Positions 8,965-17,056 of a stretch of DNA of 64,000 nucleotides are shown here, one piece after another (position 1 is the stretch's first letter; the number at the start of each line of letters is the position of its first letter). The notes beneath the pieces are model-generated. The model was not told where the DNA came from and searched no databases. It was given only the letters and a program-made list of their open reading frames with translations. Made by a program: the position numbers and the translations under genes. This DNA comes from Betaproteobacteria bacterium Ga0077526 (GTDB lineage Bacteria > Pseudomonadota > Gammaproteobacteria > Burkholderiales > Ga0077523): positions 370,823 through 434,822 of the forward strand of contig LNDV01000035.1 in assembly GCA_001464765.1 (NCBI GenBank), read 5' to 3'.

Positions 8965-9749
8965 TGGCCGCCGACAATCCTCTGCTTGCCCTGGTCACCG
9001 CACTCGCGTCCGGCCGCATCCGCATCGTCGACCTAACCCAGACGCTCACGCCGGAGTTTCCGCAGATCACCCTGCCGCCGGAATTCGGACAGTGCTGGCC
9101 CTTCCGCATCGAGGAAGTTTCGCACTACGACGAGCGCGGACCCGCCTGGTACTGGAACAACTTCTCCTGCGGCGAGCACACGGGCACCCACTTCGACGCG
9201 CCGATCCACTGGATCTCCGGCCGCGACCTGCCGAACAACTCCGTCGACACGATCGCCGTGGAGAACTTCGTAGCGCCCGCTTGCGTGATCGACTGCTCAG
9301 GCGAAGCCGCGGCCGACGCCGACTTCCTGCTCACCGTGCCGTTCGTGGAAGCCTGGGAGGCGAAGCACGGCCGCATTCCGCCGAAGTCGTGGGTGCTCAT
9401 GCGCACCGACTGGTCGAAGCGCACCGATCCCGCGGCGTACCAGAACTTCGACGAGACCGGCCAGCACACGCCCGGCCCGGATGCCGACGTCGTCCGCTTC
9501 CTGGTGGAGGAACGCGACGTCCTGGGATTCGGCTCCGAAGCCATCGGCACGGACGCCGGCCAGGGCTACCACCTCCGTCCGCCCTACCCCTGCCATTCGC
9601 TCATGCACGGCGCCGGCCGCTACGGCCTGCAGTGCCTGAGCAATCTCGACCAGCTGCCGCCAACCGGCGCCGTGCTGATCTGCCCGCCGCTCAAGATCCG
9701 GAAGGGCAGCGGGAGTCCCTTGCGGGTGCTGGCGATGGTCGAGACGTAG
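8964..9749 (+). CDS. Cyclase-family metal-dependent hydrolase (PF04199), isatin-hydrolase candidate
   Basis: A 261-residue protein with the family metal motif H72-T-G-T-H76-F-D78-A-P-I-H82-W. Members include kynurenine formamidase and the Mn-dependent isatin hydrolases, both of which open a cyclic or formylated aniline amide. No signal peptide is visible, so it is cytoplasmic. It is the last gene of the operon, starting within the stop of the DUF35-SDR gene (GTGATG). With an indole-directed operon and an anthraniloyl-CoA pathway nearby, hydrolysis of isatin to isatinate is a sensible role. Assignment to the family is firm; the substrate is inferred. Confidence 0.85.
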   Translation: MAADNPLLALVTALASGRIRIVDLTQTLTPEFPQITLPPEFGQCWPFRIEEVSHYDERGPAWYWNNFSCGEHTGTHFDAPIHWISGRDLPNNSVDTIAVENFVAPACVIDCSGEAAADADFLLTVPFVEAWEAKHGRIPPKSWVLMRTDWSKRTDPAAYQNFDETGQHTPGPDADVVRFLVEERDVLGFGSEAIGTDAGQGYHLRPPYPCHSLMHGAGRYGLQCLSNLDQLPPTGAVLICPPLKIRKGSGSPLRVLAMVET

Positions 9750-9773
9750 TCGGCATGCCGGGCTGAGCAGGCG

Positions 9774-9793
9774 GCGCGGCCAAGCCGCGCTTT
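9774..9793 (+). terminator. Possible weak terminator hairpin
   Basis: GCGCGGC, loop CAA, GCCGCGC followed by only TTT lies 25 bases after the stop of the last operon gene. The hairpin is perfect but the T-run is short. Confidence 0.4.
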
Positions 9794-10102
9794 CGACCTG
9801 TTTCGCAAAGCTGTCGTACCGCCGCGTCGGGCAGCACGTTCTTGCGTGGCGAGATGCGCGCGATGACCGACCGGCAGATTGTCTGGAGCGACGAAAGAGA
9901 GAACGTTCGCCGACCTTCTGGCACGCGGGATCGCCCCCGGAATGCGCGCATTGCCATGCCGCAATAAAGACCCTGGCCTTTCTTCGCCAACACTGATCAG
10001 CGCACAGCGGATAGTGAAACTGGCAGCCATCAATGCCAGGCGGCAGATGGAGCAGATGGCTCTTCGCGCCGAGACTTCACCTAGGAATCCGCGAAACCTG
10101 TC
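9794..10102. other. Intergenic stretch without a supportable gene
   Basis: About 310 bases between the operon end and the small membrane gene. Short ORFs exist on both strands but none has a good ribosome-binding site or recognisable motif. It marks the border of the decayed accessory island. Confidence 0.4.
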
Positions 10103-10420
10103 CTAAGCGCCGGGACCACCTTCGTTCCCAGCACGACGAGTCCAGAAAAGTCCGACAAGTCTGTACAGCAGCAAGCCCAAGAACAGGCCACCGCCGAATA
10201 CGGGCGCCCCGAGTGGACCCGCTTTCGTAACCGGAAGCAGGCCGAAGACCGCGAGAGAGCACAGAACGATCGCCGCAGCAGACAGTACTCCGACTAGCGC
10301 CCCCACAAAAGGTCCGAATCGACTGTTCAGGCATAACTCGCCCACAAACATGACAATGAATCCGTCAATTACTGCGAGAACGGCAAGCAGCCAAGGAAAG
10401 TCTATCGTTTCACTGCTCAC
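10103..10420 (-). CDS. Small membrane protein, unknown function
   Basis: A 105-residue hydrophobic protein with three predicted membrane segments (WLLAVLAVIDGFIVMF, LVGVLSAAAIVLCSLAVFGLL, LFLGLLLYRLVGLFW). The GTG at 10420 is chosen because a GGGAG lies about ten bases upstream; the longer TTG start at 10450 would lie in the adjoining IS3 remnant. Not recognised. It is one of several small - strand membrane ORFs in this island. Confidence 0.5.
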   Translation of the reverse strand: MSSETIDFPWLLAVLAVIDGFIVMFVGELCLNSRFGPFVGALVGVLSAAAIVLCSLAVFGLLPVTKAGPLGAPVFGGGLFLGLLLYRLVGLFWTRRAGNEGGPGA

Positions 10421-10429
10421 AGCCGAATG

Positions 10430-10638
10430 CGCTCCCAACTCCCGCGCCAATGATGTTTCGCCCTAGGTGATGCCCGGCCTTGAGCACCCCCTTGCGGCCC
10501 GTAACTGCGGCACAACCAATCTCGGTCGGAAGCGAAATGATGGCGCCTCACGGCGAGTCGAGCGCGCCCTGATGTTCCAGTACCACACGAACCGCCCGCT
10601 TCTGTACCTCCGGCGAAGGACCTTGTCTGTGTCTTCAT
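10430..10638 (-). pseudogene. IS3-family transposase OrfA remnant
   Basis: Reading from ATG 10638, the peptide begins MKTQT and then shifts frame into SPEVQKRAVRVVLEHQGALD, the typical start of IS3-family OrfA. A TGA replaces the usual Trp codon directly after, and reading continues as GAIISL-TEIGC-AAVTG before homology fades. At least one frameshift and one nonsense change show that it is dead. A second, differently truncated copy lies at 16344-16487, and both are preceded by the same ATGGAGTC context. Confidence 0.7.
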
Positions 10639-10670
10639 GACTCCATGCTCTCAAAGTCTGGCGCGTTGCT

Positions 10671-10683
10671 GGGGTCCGACCCC
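10671..10683. repeat. GGGGTC-C-GACCCC palindrome
   Basis: A perfect 6-bp inverted repeat beside the IS3 remnant. A near copy (GGGTCCGACCC) lies at 15010-15020, and both are followed within a few bases by GGAATG. These look like ends of an insertion or REP-type element. Confidence 0.5.
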
Positions 10684-10730
10684 GGAATGCTACTGCCTCC
10701 CCGGCAGAGTCGGGGGGCTCCCGGGTTTGG

Positions 10731-11093
10731 CTAGGTAGGCACCGATTTGCGATATCTCTTTAGTCCGATGATCAAGGCGGCTGACGCAACAATTGGCGCG
10801 AACGTGTTGATCAGATCTGATGGAGTCAGGTGGGCGATGAGTCCCAGCAGACGATCAGAGACGGTCTCGCCATAAGGCACCATGACCAACACGAAGCCAA
10901 CAGGCAGAACGAACGAAACCAAGGTTACAAGCGCACAAGCAGCTAGGATGCTCAAGGTGGGGTGGAGCGCATTCGCAACAATGAATGCCGCCGACAGCAT
11001 GATGCACTCCAATGCGACGGACCCACTCGTCACTTCGTCGGATAACGCGGCTGCCGCCCCCAGAATGAGGAGCCAAGCGACGACTCGCTTCAC
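10731..11093 (-). CDS. Small polytopic membrane protein, unknown function
   Basis: A 120-residue protein with four hydrophobic segments (VVAWLLILGAAAAL, CIMLSAAFIVANAL, LAACALVTLVSFVLPVGFVLVM, APIVASAALIIGL). The GTG at 11093 has a strong GAGGAG eight bases upstream and the first helix follows at once, so it is preferred over upstream in-frame ATGs. Not recognised. Confidence 0.55.
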   Translation of the reverse strand: MKRVVAWLLILGAAAALSDEVTSGSVALECIMLSAAFIVANALHPTLSILAACALVTLVSFVLPVGFVLVMVPYGETVSDRLLGLIAHLTPSDLINTFAPIVASAALIIGLKRYRKSVPT

Positions 11094-11159
11094 TTTGGAT
11101 CTCCTCGATATGTGCAGGTACCTCATTGTGCGACGCACCGATCCGATGCTGCCCCCGAC

Positions 11160-11461
11160 ATGGAGCTCTATGTCGACATGGGGACCAAGCAGGTCTTCAC
11201 GAAACCCGGCCCAACCCGTCGCCGTCTTTCCGCCTTCCAACACGTGCCGCCCCCGTCGCCGTACCCGCGCCGGCCGTCGCTACGTCCGACGGGCCCCGGT
11301 CGCGTGTGGACGGCGGGGAGTTCGGGGTCGAATGACAGATCGACTCGTCCTCGGAACTCGCGTTGCTGCAACACCGCATGAACCGAACGGACGTGACGCG
11401 CGCGCCCTACAGCGGATTCGAGGCGGATGCGCTCCGGATGCAGCTGCACTTCAACTTCTAG
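11160..11461 (+). pseudogene. Outer-membrane porin remnant
   Basis: The piece starting at ATG 11160 reads MELYVDMGTKQVFTKPGP, resembling the start of porins with a short N-terminal tag. In another frame the segment to the TAG at 11459 reads ELALLQHRMNRTDVTR then SGFEADALRMQLHFNF, a typical last beta-strand with terminal Phe. The two parts are joined without the barrel between them, so this looks like an internally deleted and frameshifted gene. It is the only + strand gene trace between the membrane ORFs and the lipoproteins. Confidence 0.4.
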
Positions 11462-11533
11462 TCGTGGGGATGCCGCAGGCCGTCGGGCACGCCACACGGA
11501 GTGCCAGGCGTTCGCGGCAGCCGTCCCCTGCCC

Positions 11534-12055
11534 CTACTCCAGGGCGCGCCAGCGCTCGCGGGCGGCGAGTTCCTCGTCCAGCGTCTCGCCCGCCGACCGG
11601 TCGGCCGCACCGAGATACAGCAGCTTGCGCGCGAACTGCCCGTAAGTGACCGTGCCGTCGTAGAGGTCGCCGAGCAGCGCGCTGAGCGTGTCGAGGCTGC
11701 TGGCCCGATAGTAGGGCGGCGCGCCGTCCTCGGCCTCGGTCGCCCGACGGCAGGCGGTGTGCGCATCCCACAAGACCTTGAGCGCAGGACGCTCGCGATC
11801 GCTTACCTGATCCGCGAGCGACAGCAGGCGCATGTCCTGTGGCGCGCCGAGCGTCGGCGGGACCTGCACCTTCTCCCGGACGGGGTCGATTCGGGTATCG
11901 GCGAACAGCCGGGCGCACTCTGCAGCGGCGCCCCTGGCGCTGCGTGCCCCGCCGGTCTGCGCGCAACCCACGACCCAGAGGAGCGATACCGCACAGAGGG
12001 CGGCGGTCACGCGGACCGTCGAGAAGCAAGGCGAGGAGGGCATCGTTGTCGTCAC
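11534..12055 (-). CDS. Putative lipoprotein, second of a tandem paralogous pair
   Basis: A 173-residue protein with a signal peptide and the lipobox WVVGC about 30 residues in, so probably lipid-anchored. The mature part is similar along its length to the upstream gene (12067-12570): shared features are RIDPVR-K-Q-P, a central KxLW-A-T-CRR and a C-terminal VTYGQFARKLLY-GA. The GTG at 12055 has GAGGAG seven bases upstream, overlapping the stop of the paralogue, so the pair is translationally coupled. Function unknown. Confidence 0.7.
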   Translation of the reverse strand: MTTTMPSSPCFSTVRVTAALCAVSLLWVVGCAQTGGARSARGAAAECARLFADTRIDPVREKVQVPPTLGAPQDMRLLSLADQVSDRERPALKVLWDAHTACRRATEAEDGAPPYYRASSLDTLSALLGDLYDGTVTYGQFARKLLYLGAADRSAGETLDEELAARERWRALE

Positions 12056-12066
12056 GCGAGCGCTCC

Positions 12067-12570
12067 TCAGTCCACGCGCGCGCTGTCGCGCGCGCGCCGG
12101 GCTTCGTCGAGCAGTTCCCGCGCGTGCTTGTCGCGGGCGCCGATGTAGAGGAGTTTGCGGGCGAACTGACCGTAGGTGACCGCACCCTCGTGCAGATCCC
12201 CGAAAAGATCCACCAGCGCGTCCTCGCTCTCGGCGCGGTAACTGGGCAGCGGGCCCAGCCGCGATTCGCCGAAGCGACGGCACTCGGTGCGGGCTTCCCA
12301 GAGCGCCTTCACGGCGGCCCGCTCGGCGTCGGTGGGATAGGTTCGGTCGGACATGCGTTCCACGTCCTGCGCCGCATCGAAACCGATGGGCAGTTGAATC
12401 TTCGGGCGGACCGGATCGATCCGCCCGTCCGACAACAGCTCATCGCAGTAGCGCCGGACCTCGGCGGCTCTTTCGTCTGCTTTCGTCCTGGCCGGGCCCT
12501 GACCCGGCCCGACGCACGCAGCGGACAGTGCTGCGGCCAGCGCGCATGTGATCGTGATGCTGCGATTCAT
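12067..12570 (-). CDS. Putative lipoprotein, first of a tandem paralogous pair
   Basis: A 167-residue exported protein (start MNRSITITCALAAALSAAC) whose hydrophobic leader ends with a loose lipobox (SAAC). The mature domain holds RIDPVRPKIQLP, a QD pair, CRRFGESRLG and VTYGQFARKLLYIGA, all matched in the downstream paralogue, so the pair arose by tandem duplication. The domain is not recognised. It lies directly downstream of RHS and IS91 debris. Confidence 0.7.
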   Translation of the reverse strand: MNRSITITCALAAALSAACVGPGQGPARTKADERAAEVRRYCDELLSDGRIDPVRPKIQLPIGFDAAQDVERMSDRTYPTDAERAAVKALWEARTECRRFGESRLGPLPSYRAESEDALVDLFGDLHEGAVTYGQFARKLLYIGARDKHARELLDEARRARDSARVD

Positions 12571-12608
12571 GTGAGTCTCCATTCCCCCGTGCGCGGTGCG
12601 GTCCGCGC

Positions 12609-12860
12609 TCACTGTTCGGCGTCGTCCTCGGCCTCGATGCGCCGGCGCCCGGCGTCGGCCTCTTCCCGAAGTGAAGCCGCCTCCGCGAAGAAACGCTCGG
12701 GCGGCGCCGCGGCCTGCACCCGCATCCCCGGCGGATACAGCAAGAAGTCGCCCGAGATGTGGTCGACGTCGCCGGCCTGACTGCGAGCGGAGGCCCAGTG
12801 CGCCGTGCCGCCGACCGCAGCAGGCAGAAGGATCGCACAAAACGCCGCCGTGCTTCGCCG
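12609..12860 (-). other. Open segment encoding a small secreted-looking peptide or C-terminal remnant
   Basis: On the - strand an open frame reads RRSTAAFCAILLPAAVGGTA, a hydrophobic leader-like stretch, then an acidic/charged tail ending at the TGA at 12609. It lacks a clear start codon, and upstream it overlaps the IS91 fragment in another frame. It may be the truncated first member of the lipoprotein cluster or simply a remnant. Confidence 0.3.
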
Positions 12861-12963
12861 GAGCGACGAGGCCTGCGTGATATGCAGGAACAGCGACGCC
12901 GCACACCGCGCAGGTCTCGATGTCGATGCCGAAGACGCGCTTGAGGCGTTGCGCCCAAGTCAC
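12840..12963 (-). pseudogene. IS91-type transposase C-terminal fragment
   Basis: The peptide starting at 12963 reads MTWAQRLKRVFGIDIETCAV then CG, the conserved zinc-finger-like C-terminal motif of IS91/IS801-family transposases. Homology ends after about 25 residues. It is joined directly to an RHS fragment in a different frame, so the junction is a recombination or insertion scar. Confidence 0.6.
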
Positions 12964-13495
12964 TGACCCGCGTCAGACGGTCCCGCAAGTCCCAGCTGTA
13001 GGTCTGCACCCCGTCGTTGGTCAGGTTGCCGTGGAAGTCGTACGTGAGGTTCACGCCCGCCCAGTTGGTCAAACGGTTCGCCGCGTTGTACGTGGCGCTA
13101 GCCAGGGCTGGCGGCAGCGCCACCCGCGCGAGATTGCCCGTCATCGTCAGCCGACGCCCCGCGGCGTCGTTCGTGTAGCCCAGCGTGCCCAAGGTCGTGG
13201 GCAGTTCGTTGCCGTTGTTGTAAGCGTCATCGATCGTCACCAGATTGGGCAGTGTCGCCTTCGTCCGTCGGCTCGCCACGTCGTACTCGAAGCTCACCGC
13301 GTTGGCGCCCTGGGTGATCGAGGTCAGCCGGTTCGCGTCGTCGTAGCCATAGGTCACCGCCGTCTTCCCGGTCACCTGCATCTGCGTGCGCCGCGCCGCC
13401 ACGTCGTAGCTGCAGGTGATGGTGCTCGTTCCCACCTCCATGGGGACGATTTCGGTTGCGACTGTATCGAAACGGTTGTCGTAGGTGCGGGTCAC
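12960..13495 (-). pseudogene. RHS/YD-repeat core fragment
   Basis: About 178 residues with repeated YD motifs typical of RHS proteins: CSYDVAARRT, YGYDDANRLTSI, FEYDVASRRTKATLPNLVTI, ATYNAANRLTNW, LTYDFHGNL and SWDLRDRLTRV. There is no N-terminal plug domain and no C-terminal toxin tip; the fragment runs into IS91 debris at its 3' side. Intact RHS proteins exceed 1000 residues. A second homologous remnant lies at 18941-19080. Confidence 0.8.
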
Positions 13496-13737
13496 CGTTT
13501 CGCTCTCTTGATCGAAATCACAAGAAGAGAAACGAACACCAAAGAGAAGAACGCGAGATAGAGGCCGCCATCTGCACGAATATCTCCGAGAAAGAGTTTT
13601 GATGCGAAGACAAACGGATAGACGAAATAAACGATCCAGTCGCCTCGATGAGAAGGGCTACTCTGGGGCAGCGATGGATTCACCACGAATCCCGCAATCA
13701 CAGTGGATGCCGCATAAACAAGAAAGACACGCTTCAC
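13492..13737 (-). CDS. Small membrane protein next to RHS fragment
   Basis: An 81-residue protein with an N-terminal membrane segment (VFLVYAASTVIAGFVV) and a C-terminal one (LYLAFFSLVFVSLLVISI). The GTG at 13737 has a GAGGA nine bases upstream. Its stop overlaps the start of the RHS fragment. It is unrecognised, and its position could fit an orphan immunity-type protein of a polymorphic toxin, which is speculation. Confidence 0.5.
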   Translation of the reverse strand: MKRVFLVYAASTVIAGFVVNPSLPQSSPSHRGDWIVYFVYPFVFASKLFLGDIRADGGLYLAFFSLVFVSLLVISIKRAKR

Positions 13738-13886
13738 GTCGGTTTATCCTCGCGTGAGATGGGGTCGCGTCTTGCAAGAACGCACGTCCGTAGAACGTCC
13801 TGCCCTGCCCGCGCTCACTCCTGCCTTCTCCCAATGAGCGCCATGCCGCTCCGGGGCAGGGGACGCGATGCCCCGGCAACGTTGGA

Positions 13887-14870
13887 TTAGGCGTTGGGGC
13901 GTAACTGCACCTTGCCGCCGCGCGACTCGCGTTTGGCGTGGGCCAACGCTTCGGCCACTTGCGTCAGCGGGTAGCTGGCCTCGACCACCACATGGATGGT
14001 GCCGTCGACAAGCCGCTCTGCAAGCTTCGCGTACATGGCCTGGATCTCCTCGAAGGTCATGGTCCGCATCACCTTGGCCAGCCAGAATCCGACCAGATGA
14101 AGGTCGCGGAACACGAAGTGGAACGCGTCGATCTGGACGGGCTCGCCGGACATCAGACCGTAGTTGACGACGGTGCCGCCCTCGGCCAGGCATTGCGCGA
14201 GACGTCCCACCGCGGCGCCGGCGACGGCATCGATACCGAGCCTGATCTGCGCACCGCCCGTGGCCTCGCCGACACGCTGCGCCAGATCGGGGCCATCGAC
14301 GACCACCACGTCCGCGCCCATTTGCTTCAATTCATCGATGAGCTCGGCTCTGCGCACGACGTTCACCGTGCGCACGCCGCTGGCGCGCGCCAGCCGGATC
14401 AGGTCCACACCGACGCCGGAGTTGGCCGCGTTCTGGATCACCCAATCGCCCGGCTTCAGGTTCTCGTAGCTGGTGAGCATCAGGTGTGCCGTGGCGACGT
14501 TGACCTTCAGCATCGCGGCCTGCGCGAGATCCACTTCCGGCGGCAGCCGCACGAACGCCTGCGCCTTGTCGCGGATGCGCTGGACCCAGTTGGTGCGCAC
14601 CAGGCTCATGACCTTGTCACCGACCTTCAGGTGGGTCACGCCCTCACCCACCGCCGCGACCGTCCCCGCACCCTCGATGCCCAGCGGACACGGCGGGGTC
14701 GGCTTCGATGCGTAGTTGCCTTCGATGGACAGGATGTCCGCCGGATTGATGGAACAGGCGACGACGTCGACCAGCACTTCGCCGGGGCCCGGCGCGCCGG
14801 GGTCCGGGATGTCGATGCACTGGACGGTCTTCTCCGCGGGACCGATGGCACTGAGTTGCGCTGCTTTCAT
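13887..14870 (-). CDS. Zinc-independent MDR oxidoreductase (enoyl-CoA/quinone reductase type)
   Basis: A 327-residue NAD(P)H-dependent medium-chain reductase. The N-terminal GroES-like domain (about 1-120) has SINPADILSIEGNY and the cofactor domain has NAANSGVGVDLIRLARASG. No structural zinc cysteines are present. The closest pattern is the trans-2-enoyl-CoA reductase (MECR/ETR) and quinone-reductase group. SD AGGA lies eight bases before ATG 14870. It is the only intact metabolic gene in the decayed island; its substrate is unknown. Confidence 0.85.
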   Translation of the reverse strand: MKAAQLSAIGPAEKTVQCIDIPDPGAPGPGEVLVDVVACSINPADILSIEGNYASKPTPPCPLGIEGAGTVAAVGEGVTHLKVGDKVMSLVRTNWVQRIRDKAQAFVRLPPEVDLAQAAMLKVNVATAHLMLTSYENLKPGDWVIQNAANSGVGVDLIRLARASGVRTVNVVRRAELIDELKQMGADVVVVDGPDLAQRVGEATGGAQIRLGIDAVAGAAVGRLAQCLAEGGTVVNYGLMSGEPVQIDAFHFVFRDLHLVGFWLAKVMRTMTFEEIQAMYAKLAERLVDGTIHVVVEASYPLTQVAEALAHAKRESRGGKVQLRPNA

Positions 14871-15079
14871 GCGTGACTTCCTGTTCTATGGTGCGACCGC
14901 GAGGCGAGCATTGGCGCCAGGACGACGTGCGGCAGATGCTGGACGTTGCCAATCATAGCCCTGCGCGGCAGCGTGAAACAGGATGTGGCGTCGTGACTTG
15001 CAAGTGCGCGGGTCCGACCCAGGAATGGGAAGTAAGGGCTGTGTCGACCGTGGAGGAACGGGGCGACGCGGACGAGTAC

Positions 15080-15523
15080 TCAGTTACTCTCATTCGCGGT
15101 GGCCGCGATCCGATTCAGAAACAGACTTATCGCGTCACTCCGTTGAGCCCACTCCTTGCGTCGCTCTTCAGATAGTGCAGACGGGGGCAAATAGAGTATC
15201 GCGTTCCCTTCTCGATACGCCTTGTACTTCATTGCGACATGCAAAAGGAACTCACGTTGTTCGGCAGATAACGAATTGAAGTCAACTTGAGCGAGTTCCT
15301 CAACAGACCGATCGGCTAGAAAGGCGACGGTGACTCGTGCATCCGACGCGCTGCCAAGGTCCAGAGTCTCCAGCAGTCCACGAAAAAGCATGAGATCGGT
15401 CGTGACTCTAGAGAAGGTTTCCTTGTCAGATGCGCTCTTGATGGTGAATGTTGCGATCCCGTATCCGATCGCACCACAGACAAGCACAACTGCAAGTCCT
15501 CCCATTGCGCCGCTAGCCTTCAT
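15080..15523 (-). CDS. Hypothetical protein with N-terminal membrane anchor
   Basis: A 147-residue protein with one N-terminal hydrophobic helix (GGLAVVLVCGAIGYGIATF) followed by a soluble, helix-rich domain. GAGGA lies eight to nine bases before ATG 15523. It is not recognised. Base composition is lower in GC than the flanking operons, as for the other ORFs of the island. Confidence 0.55.
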   Translation of the reverse strand: MKASGAMGGLAVVLVCGAIGYGIATFTIKSASDKETFSRVTTDLMLFRGLLETLDLGSASDARVTVAFLADRSVEELAQVDFNSLSAEQREFLLHVAMKYKAYREGNAILYLPPSALSEERRKEWAQRSDAISLFLNRIAATANESN

Positions 15524-15579
15524 GCGCTTCTTCCTCGATACCTTCTCTACGGTAAGCTCGGTGACACTTCATTCGCATT

Positions 15580-15905
15580 GTAAGCGTCCGGCGAAGGCGC
15601 TCGCGGCGTACATCGGCGTCGCGCCGCGCCGGCGTGAATCCGCAAGCTCGGTCAAAGGCAGGAGTTCGATCACCAGTGCCTGCAATGCGGCCGTCCGACA
15701 AGCGCTTTACATGCCGGGCCCGGTTGCACTACGGCACAACCCCGTCCTGAAGACATTCGGAGAGCGGCCTGCCTCAGGTGGGCTGCCGCCCAAGGCGGTC
15801 GTCGGCGCAGCGATGCGCAAGCTCATCCACAACATTTGCGCCGTAATCAAGTCCGGCAAGCCCTTCGCCCCCCATATCGTCCCAAAGGGGTTGCGCTCCA
15901 ACACG
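15580..15905 (+). pseudogene. IS110-family transposase C-terminal remnant
   Basis: The + strand reads KALAAYIGVAPRRRESASSV, then GRSSITSACNAAVRQALYMP, VALRHNPVLKTFGER and PPKAVVGAAMRKLIHNICAV, the conserved IS116/IS110/IS902 C-terminal region. The N-terminal RuvC-like part is absent and upstream sequence is unrelated. It overlaps the 5' side of no intact gene and is dead. Confidence 0.75.
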
Positions 15906-15977
15906 GTATCTGATCCCGTGCTTTCGTTGGTCTGGTTCCGCGCAGGGGTCTGCCTCCTACCCCACGAAGGTTCCGGG

Positions 15978-16313
15978 CTAGAGTCGCCTTGCAAGCAGTA
16001 GCCCCGCGCCAGAGGCACAGAGGCATGCCACAGCAAATTGGTGCGGCATCGACTCCACCCCAAGGAGTTCTCGAATTGGCCAAGTAAGTACTACTGGAGC
16101 GAACAGGCCCGCCAAAGAAATGGTGAGGGACAAAAGAGCGCCTAGGGCGTCGGGCGCCAGATACGGCGCAACAACTCGTCGTCGCCAGCTACTGCACGCC
16201 CGGCCCAATCGCGTTTTCTCAGATGTCGGACCAACAACGAGCATCACGAGCGCTCCCGAAATGACACTCCGAGACAAGAGAATCGCCCCGTAAACCAACT
16301 CACCCGTCTGCAC
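15978..16313 (-). CDS. Hypothetical membrane protein
   Basis: A 111-residue frame with hydrophobic stretches (AILLSRSVISGALVMLVVG, LGALLSLTISLAGLFAPVVL, FAVACLCASGAGLLLA). The start (GTG 16313) has only a weak SD. It is not recognised; coding status is supported mainly by the membrane-protein pattern and by the similar small ORFs around it. Confidence 0.4.
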   Translation of the reverse strand: MQTGELVYGAILLSRSVISGALVMLVVGPTSEKTRLGRACSSWRRRVVAPYLAPDALGALLSLTISLAGLFAPVVLTWPIRELLGVESMPHQFAVACLCASGAGLLLARRL

Positions 16314-16343
16314 GTCTGCTCACCGATTTCGGCACTTGCATGC

Positions 16344-16487
16344 CTAGTCACTTGCGGAGTTCGATACGCCCGCCCCCGCGATCGACACAATGGCCGCCCA
16401 CTGTGATTCGTGCTGTCCGTGGGCCTCCATCACCATGCGCACCGCGCGCTCCTGAACCTCCGGAGAATACGTCTGTGATGTCTTCAT
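16344..16487 (-). pseudogene. IS3-family OrfA N-terminal remnant
   Basis: A 47-codon frame from ATG 16487 reads MKTSQTYSPEVQERAVRMV, then GQHESQWAAIVSIAGAGVSN and stops, matching the first 40 residues of IS3-family OrfA and losing the helix-turn-helix. It is homologous to the remnant at 10430-10638 including the upstream ATGGAGTC context, but truncated rather than frameshifted. Confidence 0.75.
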
Positions 16488-16590
16488 GACTCCATCTTCT
16501 CAAAGATCGGAGCCTCGTCGAAACCCGGGGCGGTTCGGTATCTGACCCCGTGTTTCTGCGACAGCGCAATGCCGTGCGCGCTCCTTCTCC

Positions 16591-16935
16591 CTATGTATTG
16601 CCGATCACAAGGTGCCCAAAGATGGCAGTGATCAGGCCCAACACGACAGAAACGCAAATACCTCGCAGATCGCTCGCATTGTCGCTCGCTAAATGATCAG
16701 GAGCGTATGTGCTCTTCGTCAATCGAGCCCGAACAAGCCTGAACCAGTAGTAGATGAAGGTTACGATCGTGAAGATTTGACCGACGAAATACAGCATGAG
16801 CAACAGCAGCTCAAGTACGTCGCCTGCAGTGAGTGAGCCGACGTCCCCCAGATATGCGGCCATCGTGAAGATCGCGAGCAGCACCGCGGCCACGCACCAA
16901 GCCGCGACAATTGCCGCGAAGCGCCATACGTTCAT
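16591..16935 (-). CDS. Hypothetical membrane protein
   Basis: A 114-residue protein with three or four membrane segments (FAAIVAAWCVAAVLLAIFTM, VLELLLLMLYFVGQIFTIVTF, GICVSVVLGLITAIFGHLV). ATG 16935 is chosen because the first helix follows directly; the SD is poor and the longer upstream frame is not protein-like. Unknown function. Confidence 0.5.
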   Translation of the reverse strand: MNVWRFAAIVAAWCVAAVLLAIFTMAAYLGDVGSLTAGDVLELLLLMLYFVGQIFTIVTFIYYWFRLVRARLTKSTYAPDHLASDNASDLRGICVSVVLGLITAIFGHLVIGNT

Positions 16936-17056
16936 CGTTTCGCCCAACAGTCCGAATGAATAGCCGCCAGCATTCGACGCGCCACGTGTACCGAATAGCC
17001 GTGCTTTTCGCTCGTGCGGTCGACGCGGTCGTTGCGCAGCTGGTGCTTCATTGGCT

